Shown here: piece after piece, positions 29,097-36,183 of the stretch
Layout: each line of letters begins with the position of its first letter
Numbering within the stretch: position 1 is the stretch's first letter
Source of the DNA: a virus
Virus record (IMG/VR): IMGVR_UViG_3300025030_000254
Coordinates: 1-38,881 of that record
Length of the DNA stretch: 38,881 nt
Reading direction: 5' to 3' (one strand)
Position numbers and translations under genes: made by a program
The notes under the pieces: model-generated
Database searches by the model: none
What the model was told of the DNA's origin: nothing
The model's input: the letters and a program-made list of their open reading frames with translations, nothing else

Positions 29097-29363
29097 CTAT
29101 TTCTCCCATATTGTATTAACTTGTGCTTTAGCATACTCTATGCCGTCAGCATAGCCTTGTTTATAATCCTTTCTGTTAACACTATCTTTACCGTATTGGA
29201 ATCCTTCGGTGAAAGCCTCAGTCATTAACATCTTAGTGGGATTATCTATTCCATTAAAAGTGTCTCTTAGCTTATGATCCATAATTTTGGTGTGGAAATC
29301 AAAGATTCTATCCACAGGCTTTTGGCTAACATGAAAAGCGTAATCTTCAGTTGTATCTATCAT
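29097..29363 (-). CDS. Small protein, 88 residues
   Basis: The protein (YAFHVSQKPVDRIFDFHTKI, then EGFQYGKDSVNRKDYKQGYA) contains repeated YxxGxxDG-like helical stretches as in small phage proteins. It overlaps the upstream gene by 17 bases. No function assigned. Confidence 0.65.
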   Translation of the reverse strand: MIDTTEDYAFHVSQKPVDRIFDFHTKIMDHKLRDTFNGIDNPTKMLMTEAFTEGFQYGKDSVNRKDYKQGYADGIEYAKAQVNTIWEK

Positions 29364-29532
29364 TTAATGCTTCCACCCTTCCTTCACCCCAATCTTTTAA
29401 AAAAGCATTATACCGATTTAATAGAATTGATATAGCTTGCAATCCTTCAATAGTGTCAATCTTGTCTTCATTCATGTGTCTATTTAATATCGCTATTGCT
29501 TCTATATACTTGTGTCCGTTATCATTAATCAT
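29347..29532 (-). CDS. Small helical protein, 61 residues
   Basis: The protein is a pair of helices (KYIEAIAILNRHMNED, then DTIEGLQAISILLNRYNAFL). It overlaps the genes on both sides. No family is recognised. Confidence 0.6.
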   Translation of the reverse strand: MINDNGHKYIEAIAILNRHMNEDKIDTIEGLQAISILLNRYNAFLKDWGEGRVEALNDRYN

Positions 29533-29650
29533 TTTCAGCGTCCTTTAACCCCACACAATAAGAACAGTCGCAATCGTGGTCGATCTGCACATTGATTTTG
29601 CAGTTGTCGCAGTAAGGGCCTTCGTTTTCGTCTTCTTGGGTTGTTGGCAT
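29525..29650 (-). CDS. Tiny cysteine-rich protein, 41 residues
   Basis: The protein has CDNC and CDCSYC in an acidic context (MPTTQEDENEGPYCDNCKIN), a likely zinc knuckle pair. Its stop overlaps the next gene by 8 bases. An open frame of 60 codons in another frame covers the same bases but has low-complexity Thr/Lys composition, so I prefer this one. No clear ribosome site. Confidence 0.58.
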   Translation of the reverse strand: MPTTQEDENEGPYCDNCKINVQIDHDCDCSYCVGLKDAEND

Positions 29651-29763
29651 ATAGCTAGAGCAGTTATTAGTGGGAACTTTCCCTGTTGTGATCCCGATCC
29701 CCTCCAGCTATCTGACAAAAACGCCACCGGTGTCTAACCTTCCTTGAGTACCCTATCACATAG

Positions 29764-29922
29764 TTACTTTTTTGTCAATACCCCAATTTTAATATATTTG
29801 GAAATCGTCTGGCGTGATATATCTACATCAGGGCGTTTACTAATTACCTTTAACTTAATACCGAGATCAAGAAAAGATTGAATCTTGGAAACCATATCAG
29901 GGGTCATTTTTAGATAGGCCAT
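29764..29922 (-). CDS. Small helix-turn-helix regulator, leaderless
   Basis: The 52-residue protein has helices MTPDMVSKIQSFLDLGIKLK and 'RPDVDISRQTISKYIKIG', the second with a recognition-helix pattern (SRQTISKYI). Its ATG lies five bases after a perfect TATAAT, so the mRNA should be leaderless. A perfect palindrome over that -10 box is its likely own operator. Probably an autoregulated repressor. Confidence 0.75.
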   Translation of the reverse strand: MAYLKMTPDMVSKIQSFLDLGIKLKVISKRPDVDISRQTISKYIKIGVLTKK

Positions 29923-29923
29923 A

Positions 29924-29957
29924 GCATATTATATGCACAGGGTTACATATTTGTCAA
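29924..29957 (-). promoter_or_regulatory. Consensus promoter with GCATAT palindrome
   Basis: TTGACA (29957-29952), 18-base spacer and TATAAT (29933-29928). GCATAT-T-ATATGC (29924-29936) is a perfect palindrome centred on the -10 box. Confidence 0.8.
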
Positions 29958-29958
29958 G

Positions 29959-30324
29959 TCAAACGAACAGGGTTTTTTGTCCTTCGATATTTTTGTTTTT
30001 CTTCTGAGTAAGGTCGCCTTTAAAATCAACATAATACCAGTAAAGCCAGAAGGGGTTGTCTTTCCACAAACCTACCTGCTTCTGGCGTTTTCCTAAAGCC
30101 TTCCACCTGATAGGGTTTTCATTTAAGATGATACTAGGAAACTCTGGGAACACAACTTCTAAGTGTTTACCCTTGCTAATTACATAATCAATTATCTTTT
30201 CCCTGATTCCAAACTTAAATTTAAACCCACGTTCCGGCATAGTTTTATAGATTCGGAATCGGTAATGATCTGCGATTGGTAGTAGAGGTTGATTGCCAAT
30301 TTTAATTATCGTGTTAGACAACAT
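29959..30324 (-). CDS. Basic protein of unknown function
   Basis: The frame encodes up to 121 residues, basic and aromatic (YRFRIYKTMPERGFKFKFGI, then PFWLYWYYVDFKGDL). The start is uncertain: a TTGACA (30332-30327) and GATAAT (30310-30305) with 16-base spacer overlie the first codons. Either the ATG at 30324 serves the longer transcript from 30420, or a later codon is used. No family is recognised; a nucleic-acid-binding or small-enzyme role is possible. Confidence 0.65.
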   Translation of the reverse strand: MLSNTIIKIGNQPLLPIADHYRFRIYKTMPERGFKFKFGIREKIIDYVISKGKHLEVVFPEFPSIILNENPIRWKALGKRQKQVGLWKDNPFWLYWYYVDFKGDLTQKKNKNIEGQKTLFV

Positions 30325-30407
30325 TTTGTCAAGTTCTTAACTTTTAAACAATTGGGAATCATATACTATAAACTTACTCTGCGGTGACATATAGTTAACT
30401 CTCATCC

Positions 30408-30448
30408 CTCTTATAAGAGATTGTATTGTTTGAAAAAACGGCTGTCAA
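30408..30448 (-). promoter_or_regulatory. Promoter followed by a 12-base palindrome
   Basis: TTGACA (30448-30443), 17-base spacer and TACAAT (30425-30420). CTCTTATAAGAG (30408-30419) directly follows, over the start point. The leader of about 85 bases contains a 22-codon frame (ATG at 30405) behind AGAGGG, which may be a leader peptide. Confidence 0.65.
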
Positions 30449-30473
30449 GATAGAATCGAAAATGAACATTTAG

Positions 30474-30737
30474 TTATAGTCGTTTGGTATAAAAAGGTAC
30501 GTTTACACTATCAAGTTTACGATGACAACCACCACAAAACCCAACATAGTTGTCTATATTTCTCTTGTGTTCCTTGCCCGATCTTAATGCCCACTCTATA
30601 TTCCAGCGTTTTACTTCTCTACCTTTCCACGTATGGGTACTATACGATCCTACTTTTCCACAGTCCTCACACTTAGAAGGATTCCCATAATGTCGTCTTA
30701 GCCATTGGTGTACTTTTTCGTACTGATAACCATTCAT
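30474..30737 (-). CDS. HNH-like endonuclease, small
   Basis: The ATG at 30737 is six bases behind an extended -10 (TGT-TATACT), which favours it over the earlier frame start at 30797. The 87-residue protein has CEDCG (23-27) and CGGCHRKLD (68-76) zinc knuckles around RWNIEWALRSG and NIDNYVGF, the shape of a phage HNH domain. The first His of the core is not obvious, so activity is uncertain. Such genes are often free-standing homing endonucleases or packaging nucleases. Confidence 0.75.
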   Translation of the reverse strand: MNGYQYEKVHQWLRRHYGNPSKCEDCGKVGSYSTHTWKGREVKRWNIEWALRSGKEHKRNIDNYVGFCGGCHRKLDSVNVPFYTKRL

Positions 30738-30743
30738 AAGGTA

Positions 30744-30752
30744 AGTATAACA
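30744..30752 (-). promoter_or_regulatory. Extended -10 of the HNH gene
   Basis: TGT-TATACT on the minus strand ends six bases before the ATG at 30737; the -35 is weak. It has the same spacing as the other leaderless promoters. Confidence 0.55.
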
Positions 30753-30800
30753 TAAAGTGGGTGTGTGTTTGATAGGTTTAGCCTCGGTGTTAGGCACAAC

Positions 30801-30834
30801 AAAAAAGAGGCAACCCCTTGTTTGAGATTGCCTC
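30801..30834 (-). terminator. Intrinsic terminator
   Basis: GAGGCAA (minus 30834-30828) pairs with TTGCCTC (30813-30807) and is followed by TTTTTT. It ends the lysis transcript after the small acidic gene. Confidence 0.85.
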
Positions 30835-30847
30835 CCTAAGTGTGCTA

Positions 30848-30931
30848 CTATTCAGCTGCGGCTTCTTCCTTCTTAGCTTCTTCAGCTGGAGTTTCTTCGC
30901 TAGCCTCTTTTACTTTTTCTTCATCATCCAT
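30848..30931 (-). CDS. Tiny acidic peptide, 27 residues
   Basis: MDDEEKVKEASEETPAEE, then AKKEEAAAE: almost only Glu, Lys and Ala. AGAGGTG lies six bases before the ATG, and terminators flank it on both sides. Helical acidic peptides of this kind are found in phages, without known role. Confidence 0.65.
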   Translation of the reverse strand: MDDEEKVKEASEETPAEEAKKEEAAAE

Positions 30932-30985
30932 AGTTATCACCTCTTTCTATTCTCTCTATATTTTATTAAATAATGCCGAAAAAGC

Positions 30986-31027
30986 AATAGCCCCCTAGTA
31001 CAACAGGTGGGAAACTAAGGGGCTATT
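30986..31027 (-). terminator. Intrinsic terminator behind the holin-like gene
   Basis: AATAGCCCC pairs with GGGGCTATT, extended by TAGT/ACTA after one mismatch; GCTTTTTC follows on the minus strand. Confidence 0.82.
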
Positions 31028-31038
31028 AGCTCCGACGT

Positions 31039-31254
31039 CTACTTTGACGATACCTTCCCAGCTACAGTGATAATTCCTGAAGCTAGAAGTCCGTTTAAGG
31101 CTCCATTTACTAAATCTGCGTCTTGGTAGGCTGCGTAAAGCACACCAAGCACAGCTGCTACGATAATAACCACTATTCCTTCTACTCTAGGAATACCTAG
31201 TTTTTTGATTGCTTCTACTACCGCTATAATTGCACCAGTTACCAGTGGATCCAT
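31039..31254 (-). CDS. Holin-like membrane protein
   Basis: The 71-residue protein has three hydrophobic stretches: VTGAIIAVVEAI, EGIVVIIVAAVLGVLYAA and 'LNGLLASGIITVAG', with a short Lys end. This is the pattern of small phage holins that open the membrane to let the endolysin out. It sits two genes behind an endolysin gene and 31 bases after a coiled-coil gene. Confidence 0.72.
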   Translation of the reverse strand: MDPLVTGAIIAVVEAIKKLGIPRVEGIVVIIVAAVLGVLYAAYQDADLVNGALNGLLASGIITVAGKVSSK

Positions 31255-31422
31255 TTATTTATCACCACCATCCTTAGTTAAATGATTAAACTTTCCATAT
31301 TTCTTCCTCCAGGTATTTATTTCCTTTACAAGATTTTCTATTCGACTTGATTGTTTGTTGATATGTGCCTTTAACCTTTCAACTAAAGCGGCATTTTCGT
31401 TTACTTGATTCGTAGTTTCCAT
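31255..31422 (-). CDS. Small coiled-coil protein in the lysis cassette
   Basis: The 55-residue protein is one helix (VNENAALVERLKAHINKQSS, then RIENLVKEINTWRKKYG). It overlaps the endolysin by 22 bases and its stop directly precedes the holin ATG. A holin or endolysin partner is possible. Start is not certain as the AGG site is too close. Confidence 0.6.
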   Translation of the reverse strand: METTNQVNENAALVERLKAHINKQSSRIENLVKEINTWRKKYGKFNHLTKDGGDK

Positions 31423-31997
31423 CCTATTTGTATAAGTCCTGGGTTCTTAGGCAAAGAAGGGTATTTGGTTTTATTCAAATTAATTAGCTTTAGAATAGAC
31501 ACCTTTTTGGCGTTGGATATTTTGGATAGGGTATCACCTGCCTTAACAACGTAATAAACCCTTGACGGGGCTTTGGCGGGCTTAGGGCCTGTGGTTTTAT
31601 CAGGGTTTAGCCATTTAGTAGTTCCTTTGGTAGATTCGGTGTAATGCAGATGGCTGCCAGCATTAGGGTTCCACCAGCTAGGTTTAGGTAGTACATAACC
31701 GCTATTACCACTTAGGGCAATTATCTGACCTTTCTTAACCATTGTGCCAGCCTTAACCAAGAACTTATCAAGATGGGCTGACCAGCCTTGAAACTTCAAT
31801 CCGCTATAGGAAACCACGCAATAGTTGCCAAAGTCTTGTCCTTTAGGGTTGATACCGTTTTTAATTAGTTTGCCTGGGAATCTGGCTTTAACTGGGGTTC
31901 TTTTAGGAGCAAGATAATCTATCCCTGGATGGTTTAAAGAAAACCGACGACTGCTAGCGACTGGTTTAGCTAATACTTCTGTAGATATTAGAGCCAT
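31401..31997 (-). CDS. Endolysin: M23 metallopeptidase with LysM domain
   Basis: The 198-residue protein joins an M23 peptidase and a LysM motif. Zinc ligands are His23 and Asp27 (HPGIDY), His118 in SHLHYTE (116-122), and His75 (AHLDKF) is also typical. The LysM starts at about 146 (YYVVKAGDTLSKISN) and ends at the C-terminus. M23 enzymes cut peptide cross-links; LysM binds N-acetylglucosamine chains. No signal peptide is seen, so holin-dependent release is expected. With the lysozyme at 25670-26221 the phage has two wall-cleaving activities. Confidence 0.9.
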   Translation of the reverse strand: MALISTEVLAKPVASSRRFSLNHPGIDYLAPKRTPVKARFPGKLIKNGINPKGQDFGNYCVVSYSGLKFQGWSAHLDKFLVKAGTMVKKGQIIALSGNSGYVLPKPSWWNPNAGSHLHYTESTKGTTKWLNPDKTTGPKPAKAPSRVYYVVKAGDTLSKISNAKKVSILKLINLNKTKYPSLPKNPGLIQIGWKLRIK

Positions 31998-32014
31998 TGA
32001 TTATATTATACCAC

Positions 32015-32233
32015 TTATATCAATAACCTAGAAATTATAACCCCCATAATTACCGCCCCTACATTGACGGCGGTTAAAACGTTTATTCTCGTCTTTAAGC
32101 TAGCCATAGATTCGTGGAGATGGGGAACATCATTAGTAAGTAGTCTATCCAATTTCCTATCCAACTCACCGTAGTTTTTTTCTAACTGTTCTATTCGGTA
32201 TAGTTGGGTTCCGTTAATAATCTTTGGTATCAT
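32015..32233 (-). CDS. C-tail-anchored coiled-coil membrane protein
   Basis: The 72-residue protein is helical (QLYRIEQLEKNYGELDRKL) and ends in a membrane helix (VLTAVNVGAVIMGVIISRLL). It overlaps the large internal-virion gene by 4 bases. Such proteins occur in lysis cassettes as holin-type proteins or in virion channel complexes. Confidence 0.65.
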   Translation of the reverse strand: MIPKIINGTQLYRIEQLEKNYGELDRKLDRLLTNDVPHLHESMASLKTRINVLTAVNVGAVIMGVIISRLLI

Positions 32234-33951
32234 TGACCCCCTAACATTTGCATTAAATCTGTCTGTGCTGTAGGTTCCATACCTGGCATTGATGTTTGTG
32301 GTGGTTGTGCGTTGTTTAGTAACTGTTTAAGTACTTGTAACTTAGTACGTGCTACTGGGTCTGTATCGGATAACTTCGGTATGTATAGGTTAGCTAGTTC
32401 AAAATCTTTATCTGAAATCCTCGCTCCTTGATAAGCACGAAGAACATTAAGTTTAAGAATAGTATATTTCTGATTTAAACCAATTACCTTATTTGGGAGG
32501 CCAGCTCCTCCTAAAACACCAACTTGAAATTCATAAAGTCTCCCTTGAGCTGGCCCAAAACCTAGTTTATCATTGCTTGCTATACTATTCATAGTATCGT
32601 TTGCTTTACTTAAAAACTCATCGGAAGCACCAGGTTTAGCTTGTCCTAAACTTTGAGATTTATACGCATCTTCTATTTTTGAAGCTTCTTTAGGTTCAAG
32701 TAAAATATGGGCTAGTGATACCATGTCTGGAGTAATATTGACACCTTGTGATATACTTTGGTCAAATGAAGATGGTACTTGTTCTCCTGTTACTTGCCCC
32801 GTTTGTCCTGCTTGGCTTGGTAATTGCATTAAATCTTCTGGTGTGGCTTCTGGGAAAACTTCACCTCCCGTGGCTTCTTGTGGAAGAAAAGGTAAACGAG
32901 GAGCAATTTGGGAAATAGCTCTACCAGCAGGTACTTGTCCAGCAATTTCTGCTCCTGTTTGTAGACCTCTACCTAATACATCAGCTCCAGTTTGAACTGC
33001 ACCCATACCAGGAACATTTATACCTAAAAACGGTAGCCTAAGACTAGACTTAGCCCCTTGTAGTAAGGGTCCTTCAGCAGCAGCAAATAAATGCCCTTGT
33101 TGAGTAATTAGGTCAGCAACTTCTTCCGATGTATTTGCTACCGATTCTCTTAACCCTTTCCAAACAGCTTGGTTCACTTCTTTAACAGCTCTTGAACCCC
33201 CAGTTTTAAAACCATCATCACCAAATTGAGATAGTGTTTTAAGTAATACTTGAGGATCAACTTTATTTTTACTAACTATATTAGATAGTTTACCTAAAGC
33301 TACACCTACTGGTTTTTCATAAGCAGGATCAGCTGCAAAACCTTCTAATTGTTTAAGAATAGGATTCAATACTTCATCAACATTAATAGCTTTCTTTGGA
33401 ACTACCTCTGCAATTCGGTTCCCTAGTTTTGATACTAAAGGTTCAAGGGCATCTCTCTTAGCAGTAGCTGATCCTGCTTTAGTCAAGTTCTGAACAGTTT
33501 TAAGTACATCAGCTTCTTTAAGAGCGCCGCCTAATACTTTTGAGCCTTTACCTAAACTGCCTGGGGTAACTCCAGTAGCAAATTTCTGTAAACCAGCACC
33601 AATACTTTCAAGACCACCCTTACTTGCCGCCCTACCACCTAAACCTAAAAATCTGCCCAACATACCTCCTAGACCTCCAAAGGCAGCTTCAGCTGCTATT
33701 CCTCTCACATTAGATTTACCTGTTAATTTCTGTTCTACAGCTTCACCAATACCAGAACCAACAGCTCCACCAACAGGGCCGCCAAAAGGTAAACCTAGTA
33801 GACCTCCAAGTATAGGAAGTATATTAAACTTTTCTATGAAATTTTGTTTTGGTTCACTAGAAGTTTGGCTATCTGCTAAGGTAGCCTTACCAAAATCCAT
33901 TCCCTTTAAAGCTCTTGCTAGTGCTCTTCTTCTTTTTTCATCATCCGTCAT
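32230..33951 (-). CDS. Large internal virion / DNA-ejection protein candidate
   Basis: The 573-residue protein has a hydrophobic Gly-rich zone at 45-110 (ILPILGGLLGLPFGGPVGG onward), like the membrane-active parts of podovirus ejection proteins. Helical and Gln/Gly-rich regions follow, with 'SQISQGV' and a long C-terminal helix set. It lies between tail and lysis genes. Insertion into the host envelope during ejection is an inference from composition and place. Confidence 0.65.
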   Translation of the reverse strand: MTDDEKRRRALARALKGMDFGKATLADSQTSSEPKQNFIEKFNILPILGGLLGLPFGGPVGGAVGSGIGEAVEQKLTGKSNVRGIAAEAAFGGLGGMLGRFLGLGGRAASKGGLESIGAGLQKFATGVTPGSLGKGSKVLGGALKEADVLKTVQNLTKAGSATAKRDALEPLVSKLGNRIAEVVPKKAINVDEVLNPILKQLEGFAADPAYEKPVGVALGKLSNIVSKNKVDPQVLLKTLSQFGDDGFKTGGSRAVKEVNQAVWKGLRESVANTSEEVADLITQQGHLFAAAEGPLLQGAKSSLRLPFLGINVPGMGAVQTGADVLGRGLQTGAEIAGQVPAGRAISQIAPRLPFLPQEATGGEVFPEATPEDLMQLPSQAGQTGQVTGEQVPSSFDQSISQGVNITPDMVSLAHILLEPKEASKIEDAYKSQSLGQAKPGASDEFLSKANDTMNSIASNDKLGFGPAQGRLYEFQVGVLGGAGLPNKVIGLNQKYTILKLNVLRAYQGARISDKDFELANLYIPKLSDTDPVARTKLQVLKQLLNNAQPPQTSMPGMEPTAQTDLMQMLGGQ

Positions 33952-34745
33952 TACTTTCCTCCAAATAAAGCTCCACTTGAGCTATAACCGTAACCACTCA
34001 TAGGATTGAAATTTAAATTTCCTAGGTTTAATTGTTGTTTAGCGTAATTTGCCTGTCCTTGACTAAGAAGTTTATCTACATAAGGATTGCCAGTTGATTT
34101 AACCTTTGGTTTAGGTTTAGGTTTAGCTTTGGTTGTAACTTTAGCTTTAGTGGTTGTACTTCCTTGTAGTAGTTTAAGAAAATCAGCAGCTGTTAATCCT
34201 CCACTAGCAGCTGCACTAGAAGCAGCCTTTATTTGGTTAGCTCTATCCTTCTCCGCCTGTCTTGCCTGAAAGTTTCGTTGGTTGATAGCTTGTTGAGCTT
34301 GAAATTGTCTATCCAAAGCAGATTGATAACCTCCATACTTTGTTCCATATAAAGATAAGGCACTACTTATACCGCTTTGCAAGGCTCCTGTTCTCACTCC
34401 TGCTATCCTAGTCATCAGGTCAGCTACTGATTGTTCCCTCTCGGCTGCTGTTTGGGATAGAAGCCCTGAATACTCTCTACGTATGGGATTTAGTTTTTCT
34501 TCCATAGTCTGACCAAATACTCCAGAGGATAAAGGTATTCCCCTAGCTCCAAATTCTCTTGATGTAACCTGTTGTTGCCCTGATATAGCTGCTTGCTGAT
34601 TACCTGTAATTTGATCTAATACACTTTGATACCTTTGAAGCAAAGGAGCTTTCTCACCCTGCATAGCTTTAATAGTAGGAGCTACCGCTTTGGTGGATTG
34701 CCCTTGTGTGTTTTTTAGTATGGCACTATAGTTTGGTGCTGGCAT
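33951..34745 (-). CDS. Internal virion protein candidate with basic Pro-Lys tail
   Basis: The 264-residue protein is rich in Gln, Ala and Ser (QVTSREFGARGIPLSSGVFG; DRQFQAQQAINQRNFQARQA), with a KPKPKPKVK tract at about 207 and a Gly/Tyr/Ser-rich end. These features fit ejection or internal head proteins. It shares one base with the next gene and has its own promoter and AGGA site. Confidence 0.65.
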   Translation of the reverse strand: MPAPNYSAILKNTQGQSTKAVAPTIKAMQGEKAPLLQRYQSVLDQITGNQQAAISGQQQVTSREFGARGIPLSSGVFGQTMEEKLNPIRREYSGLLSQTAAEREQSVADLMTRIAGVRTGALQSGISSALSLYGTKYGGYQSALDRQFQAQQAINQRNFQARQAEKDRANQIKAASSAAASGGLTAADFLKLLQGSTTTKAKVTTKAKPKPKPKVKSTGNPYVDKLLSQGQANYAKQQLNLGNLNFNPMSGYGYSSSGALFGGK

Positions 34746-34763
34746 AATGTATTCCTAACTTAA

Positions 34764-34792
34764 ATTGTATTTCACCTTCCACCACTTGTCAA
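34764..34792 (-). promoter_or_regulatory. Promoter ahead of the internal virion genes
   Basis: TTGACA (34792-34787), 17-base spacer and TACAAT (34769-34764) on the minus strand; an 18-base leader with AGGA precedes the ATG at 34745. Confidence 0.7.
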
Positions 34793-34796
34793 CTAA

Positions 34797-35540
34797 TTAT
34801 AATCCCCTATTGGCAAATATTGTATATTTAAAATCATACGCTGCCGTTTCTAATCCTGGAAAAGCTCTTACTATTAAAGCATCGCTTGTTGACCAAGCAT
34901 ATAAATTTCTACCATCAGTAACAAAAAAAGGTGTATTAAGATATTTAGTTTCAGTAGTTTTCTTAGCCCAAACCATGAAAGCAGGAGTGAAACCAAGTGT
35001 GTGTGTAACTGTACCTAAAACGCCACCGCCTGTTGCATCAAGTACTGCGGTTCCTTGAGAATATATTTTCAAAGAAGGTAGATCAGAGGCAAAGATATAA
35101 TCTTCAATGTAACCAGAATTAACATCTTTACCTGCCTTTGATACTCTCATTCCATAAGTATCCTTATTAGGAATTGTAGTTTGGGTACTCTGTTCGTTAA
35201 CAGTATCTCCAAAAATATAATAGTAGTAACTTCGATTAGTGGCAGCATTAGTCATTAATGTAAGGTTAGTATCATTAACGTACCCAGTGAAGTTGTTACT
35301 ATTAGAATCAGCATTAGCATTTTTATTTAAAGAAAAAGCAGTGTCAGTTCCCAAATCCATAAAGGCCATAAATTGAGGTGTGAAATTCATTCCATGAGCA
35401 ATAGTGATAGTACCATTATTAGTTCCTGCACCTTCGGTTGCTATCTTTAAGGCATTATAGTCAGAATGAGTAACAAAATCCTCTATTGCAGTAGAAGTAA
35501 TACTTGTTCCTTCTTTACTTACTTTTATTCCGTAACTCAT
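34797..35540 (-). CDS. Two-module tail protein
   Basis: The 247-residue protein holds two copies of a module of about 120 residues. Copy one starts YGIKVSKEG, copy two YGMRVSKAG at residue 129. Both go on with a lKI, a G-rich turn, a T-I-x-H-x-x-x-F/P strand, and end with an aromatic YY.IF/TIF. The same module forms the next upstream protein. A fibre or appendage with repeated receptor-binding domains is likely. Confidence 0.68.
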   Translation of the reverse strand: MSYGIKVSKEGTSITSTAIEDFVTHSDYNALKIATEGAGTNNGTITIAHGMNFTPQFMAFMDLGTDTAFSLNKNANADSNSNNFTGYVNDTNLTLMTNAATNRSYYYYIFGDTVNEQSTQTTIPNKDTYGMRVSKAGKDVNSGYIEDYIFASDLPSLKIYSQGTAVLDATGGGVLGTVTHTLGFTPAFMVWAKKTTETKYLNTPFFVTDGRNLYAWSTSDALIVRAFPGLETAAYDFKYTIFANRGL

Positions 35541-35923
35541 AATGGATCATAGAATATATAATAATAATAATCATAAGTTCCAGCCTCACTAGCCTGAGAT
35601 CCTACTTTAGTGATATACAAATTACTTGTATCAACACTCATTGTCCATAAAGATATATTTGGTATTAAAGTTGGGTCTGCTTGGGACAGCAGAAAACGTT
35701 TATTAGTACCTGGCAACTCCTCCATATAAACTAGACAAAAAGGATCATAATCAAGATTGTGAGCTATTGTTATTGTAGGTGTATCACCTTGGCTTATTGT
35801 TACCGAATCACTACCAGAAGAATATACTTTAGGTACTGGATAAGAAGAATCTATTGATAACTTATCAACAGTAGCAGTACTTATATCATTCCCAACTTTA
35901 CTTACTTTTATTCCGTAACTCAT
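35537..35923 (-). CDS. Single-module tail protein, paralogue of the next gene
   Basis: The 128-residue protein is one copy of the YGIKVSK module. The first nine codons are identical in DNA to those of the neighbour at 35540. It overlaps the adjacent genes by 4 bases on each side. Function as for its neighbour. Confidence 0.68.
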   Translation of the reverse strand: MSYGIKVSKVGNDISTATVDKLSIDSSYPVPKVYSSGSDSVTISQGDTPTITIAHNLDYDPFCLVYMEELPGTNKRFLLSQADPTLIPNISLWTMSVDTSNLYITKVGSQASEAGTYDYYYYIFYDPL

Positions 35924-36183
35924 AGACTACCAATTATTATGCGGTCATTCGTTCCATCATTTATTATGATATTAATATTATTACCATCCAATCTAGCATA
36001 AGCTGAATTAGGAGCGTTTCCAATATTTATGGGACTACTAAAAAACCCTTTGTTTAGTTTATTGGCACTCACACCCTCAAAACGTGCATCAAATTCGGTA
36101 CTATTAGTGAAGTTACTTCTTAATGATAAACTATCATTACTTAGTAAATTATTGTTTAAGCCAATATCTGAATAGTCTTTCAT
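35920..36183 (-). CDS. Small virion-associated protein, 87 residues
   Basis: The protein is Asn- and Ser-rich (GLNNNLLSNDSLSLRSNFTN) with a C-terminal ARLDGNNINIIINDGTNDRI, a beta-hairpin like that of tail fibre end domains. It overlaps the hub gene by 4 bases. Unknown. Confidence 0.62.
   Translation of the reverse strand: MKDYSDIGLNNNLLSNDSLSLRSNFTNSTEFDARFEGVSANKLNKGFFSSPINIGNAPNSAYARLDGNNINIIINDGTNDRIIIGSL

Noticed and set aside
29545-29727. 60-codon minus-strand frame
   Set aside because: Low-complexity Thr/Lys-rich product; the cysteine-rich frame at 29525-29650 in the same bases is a better gene.
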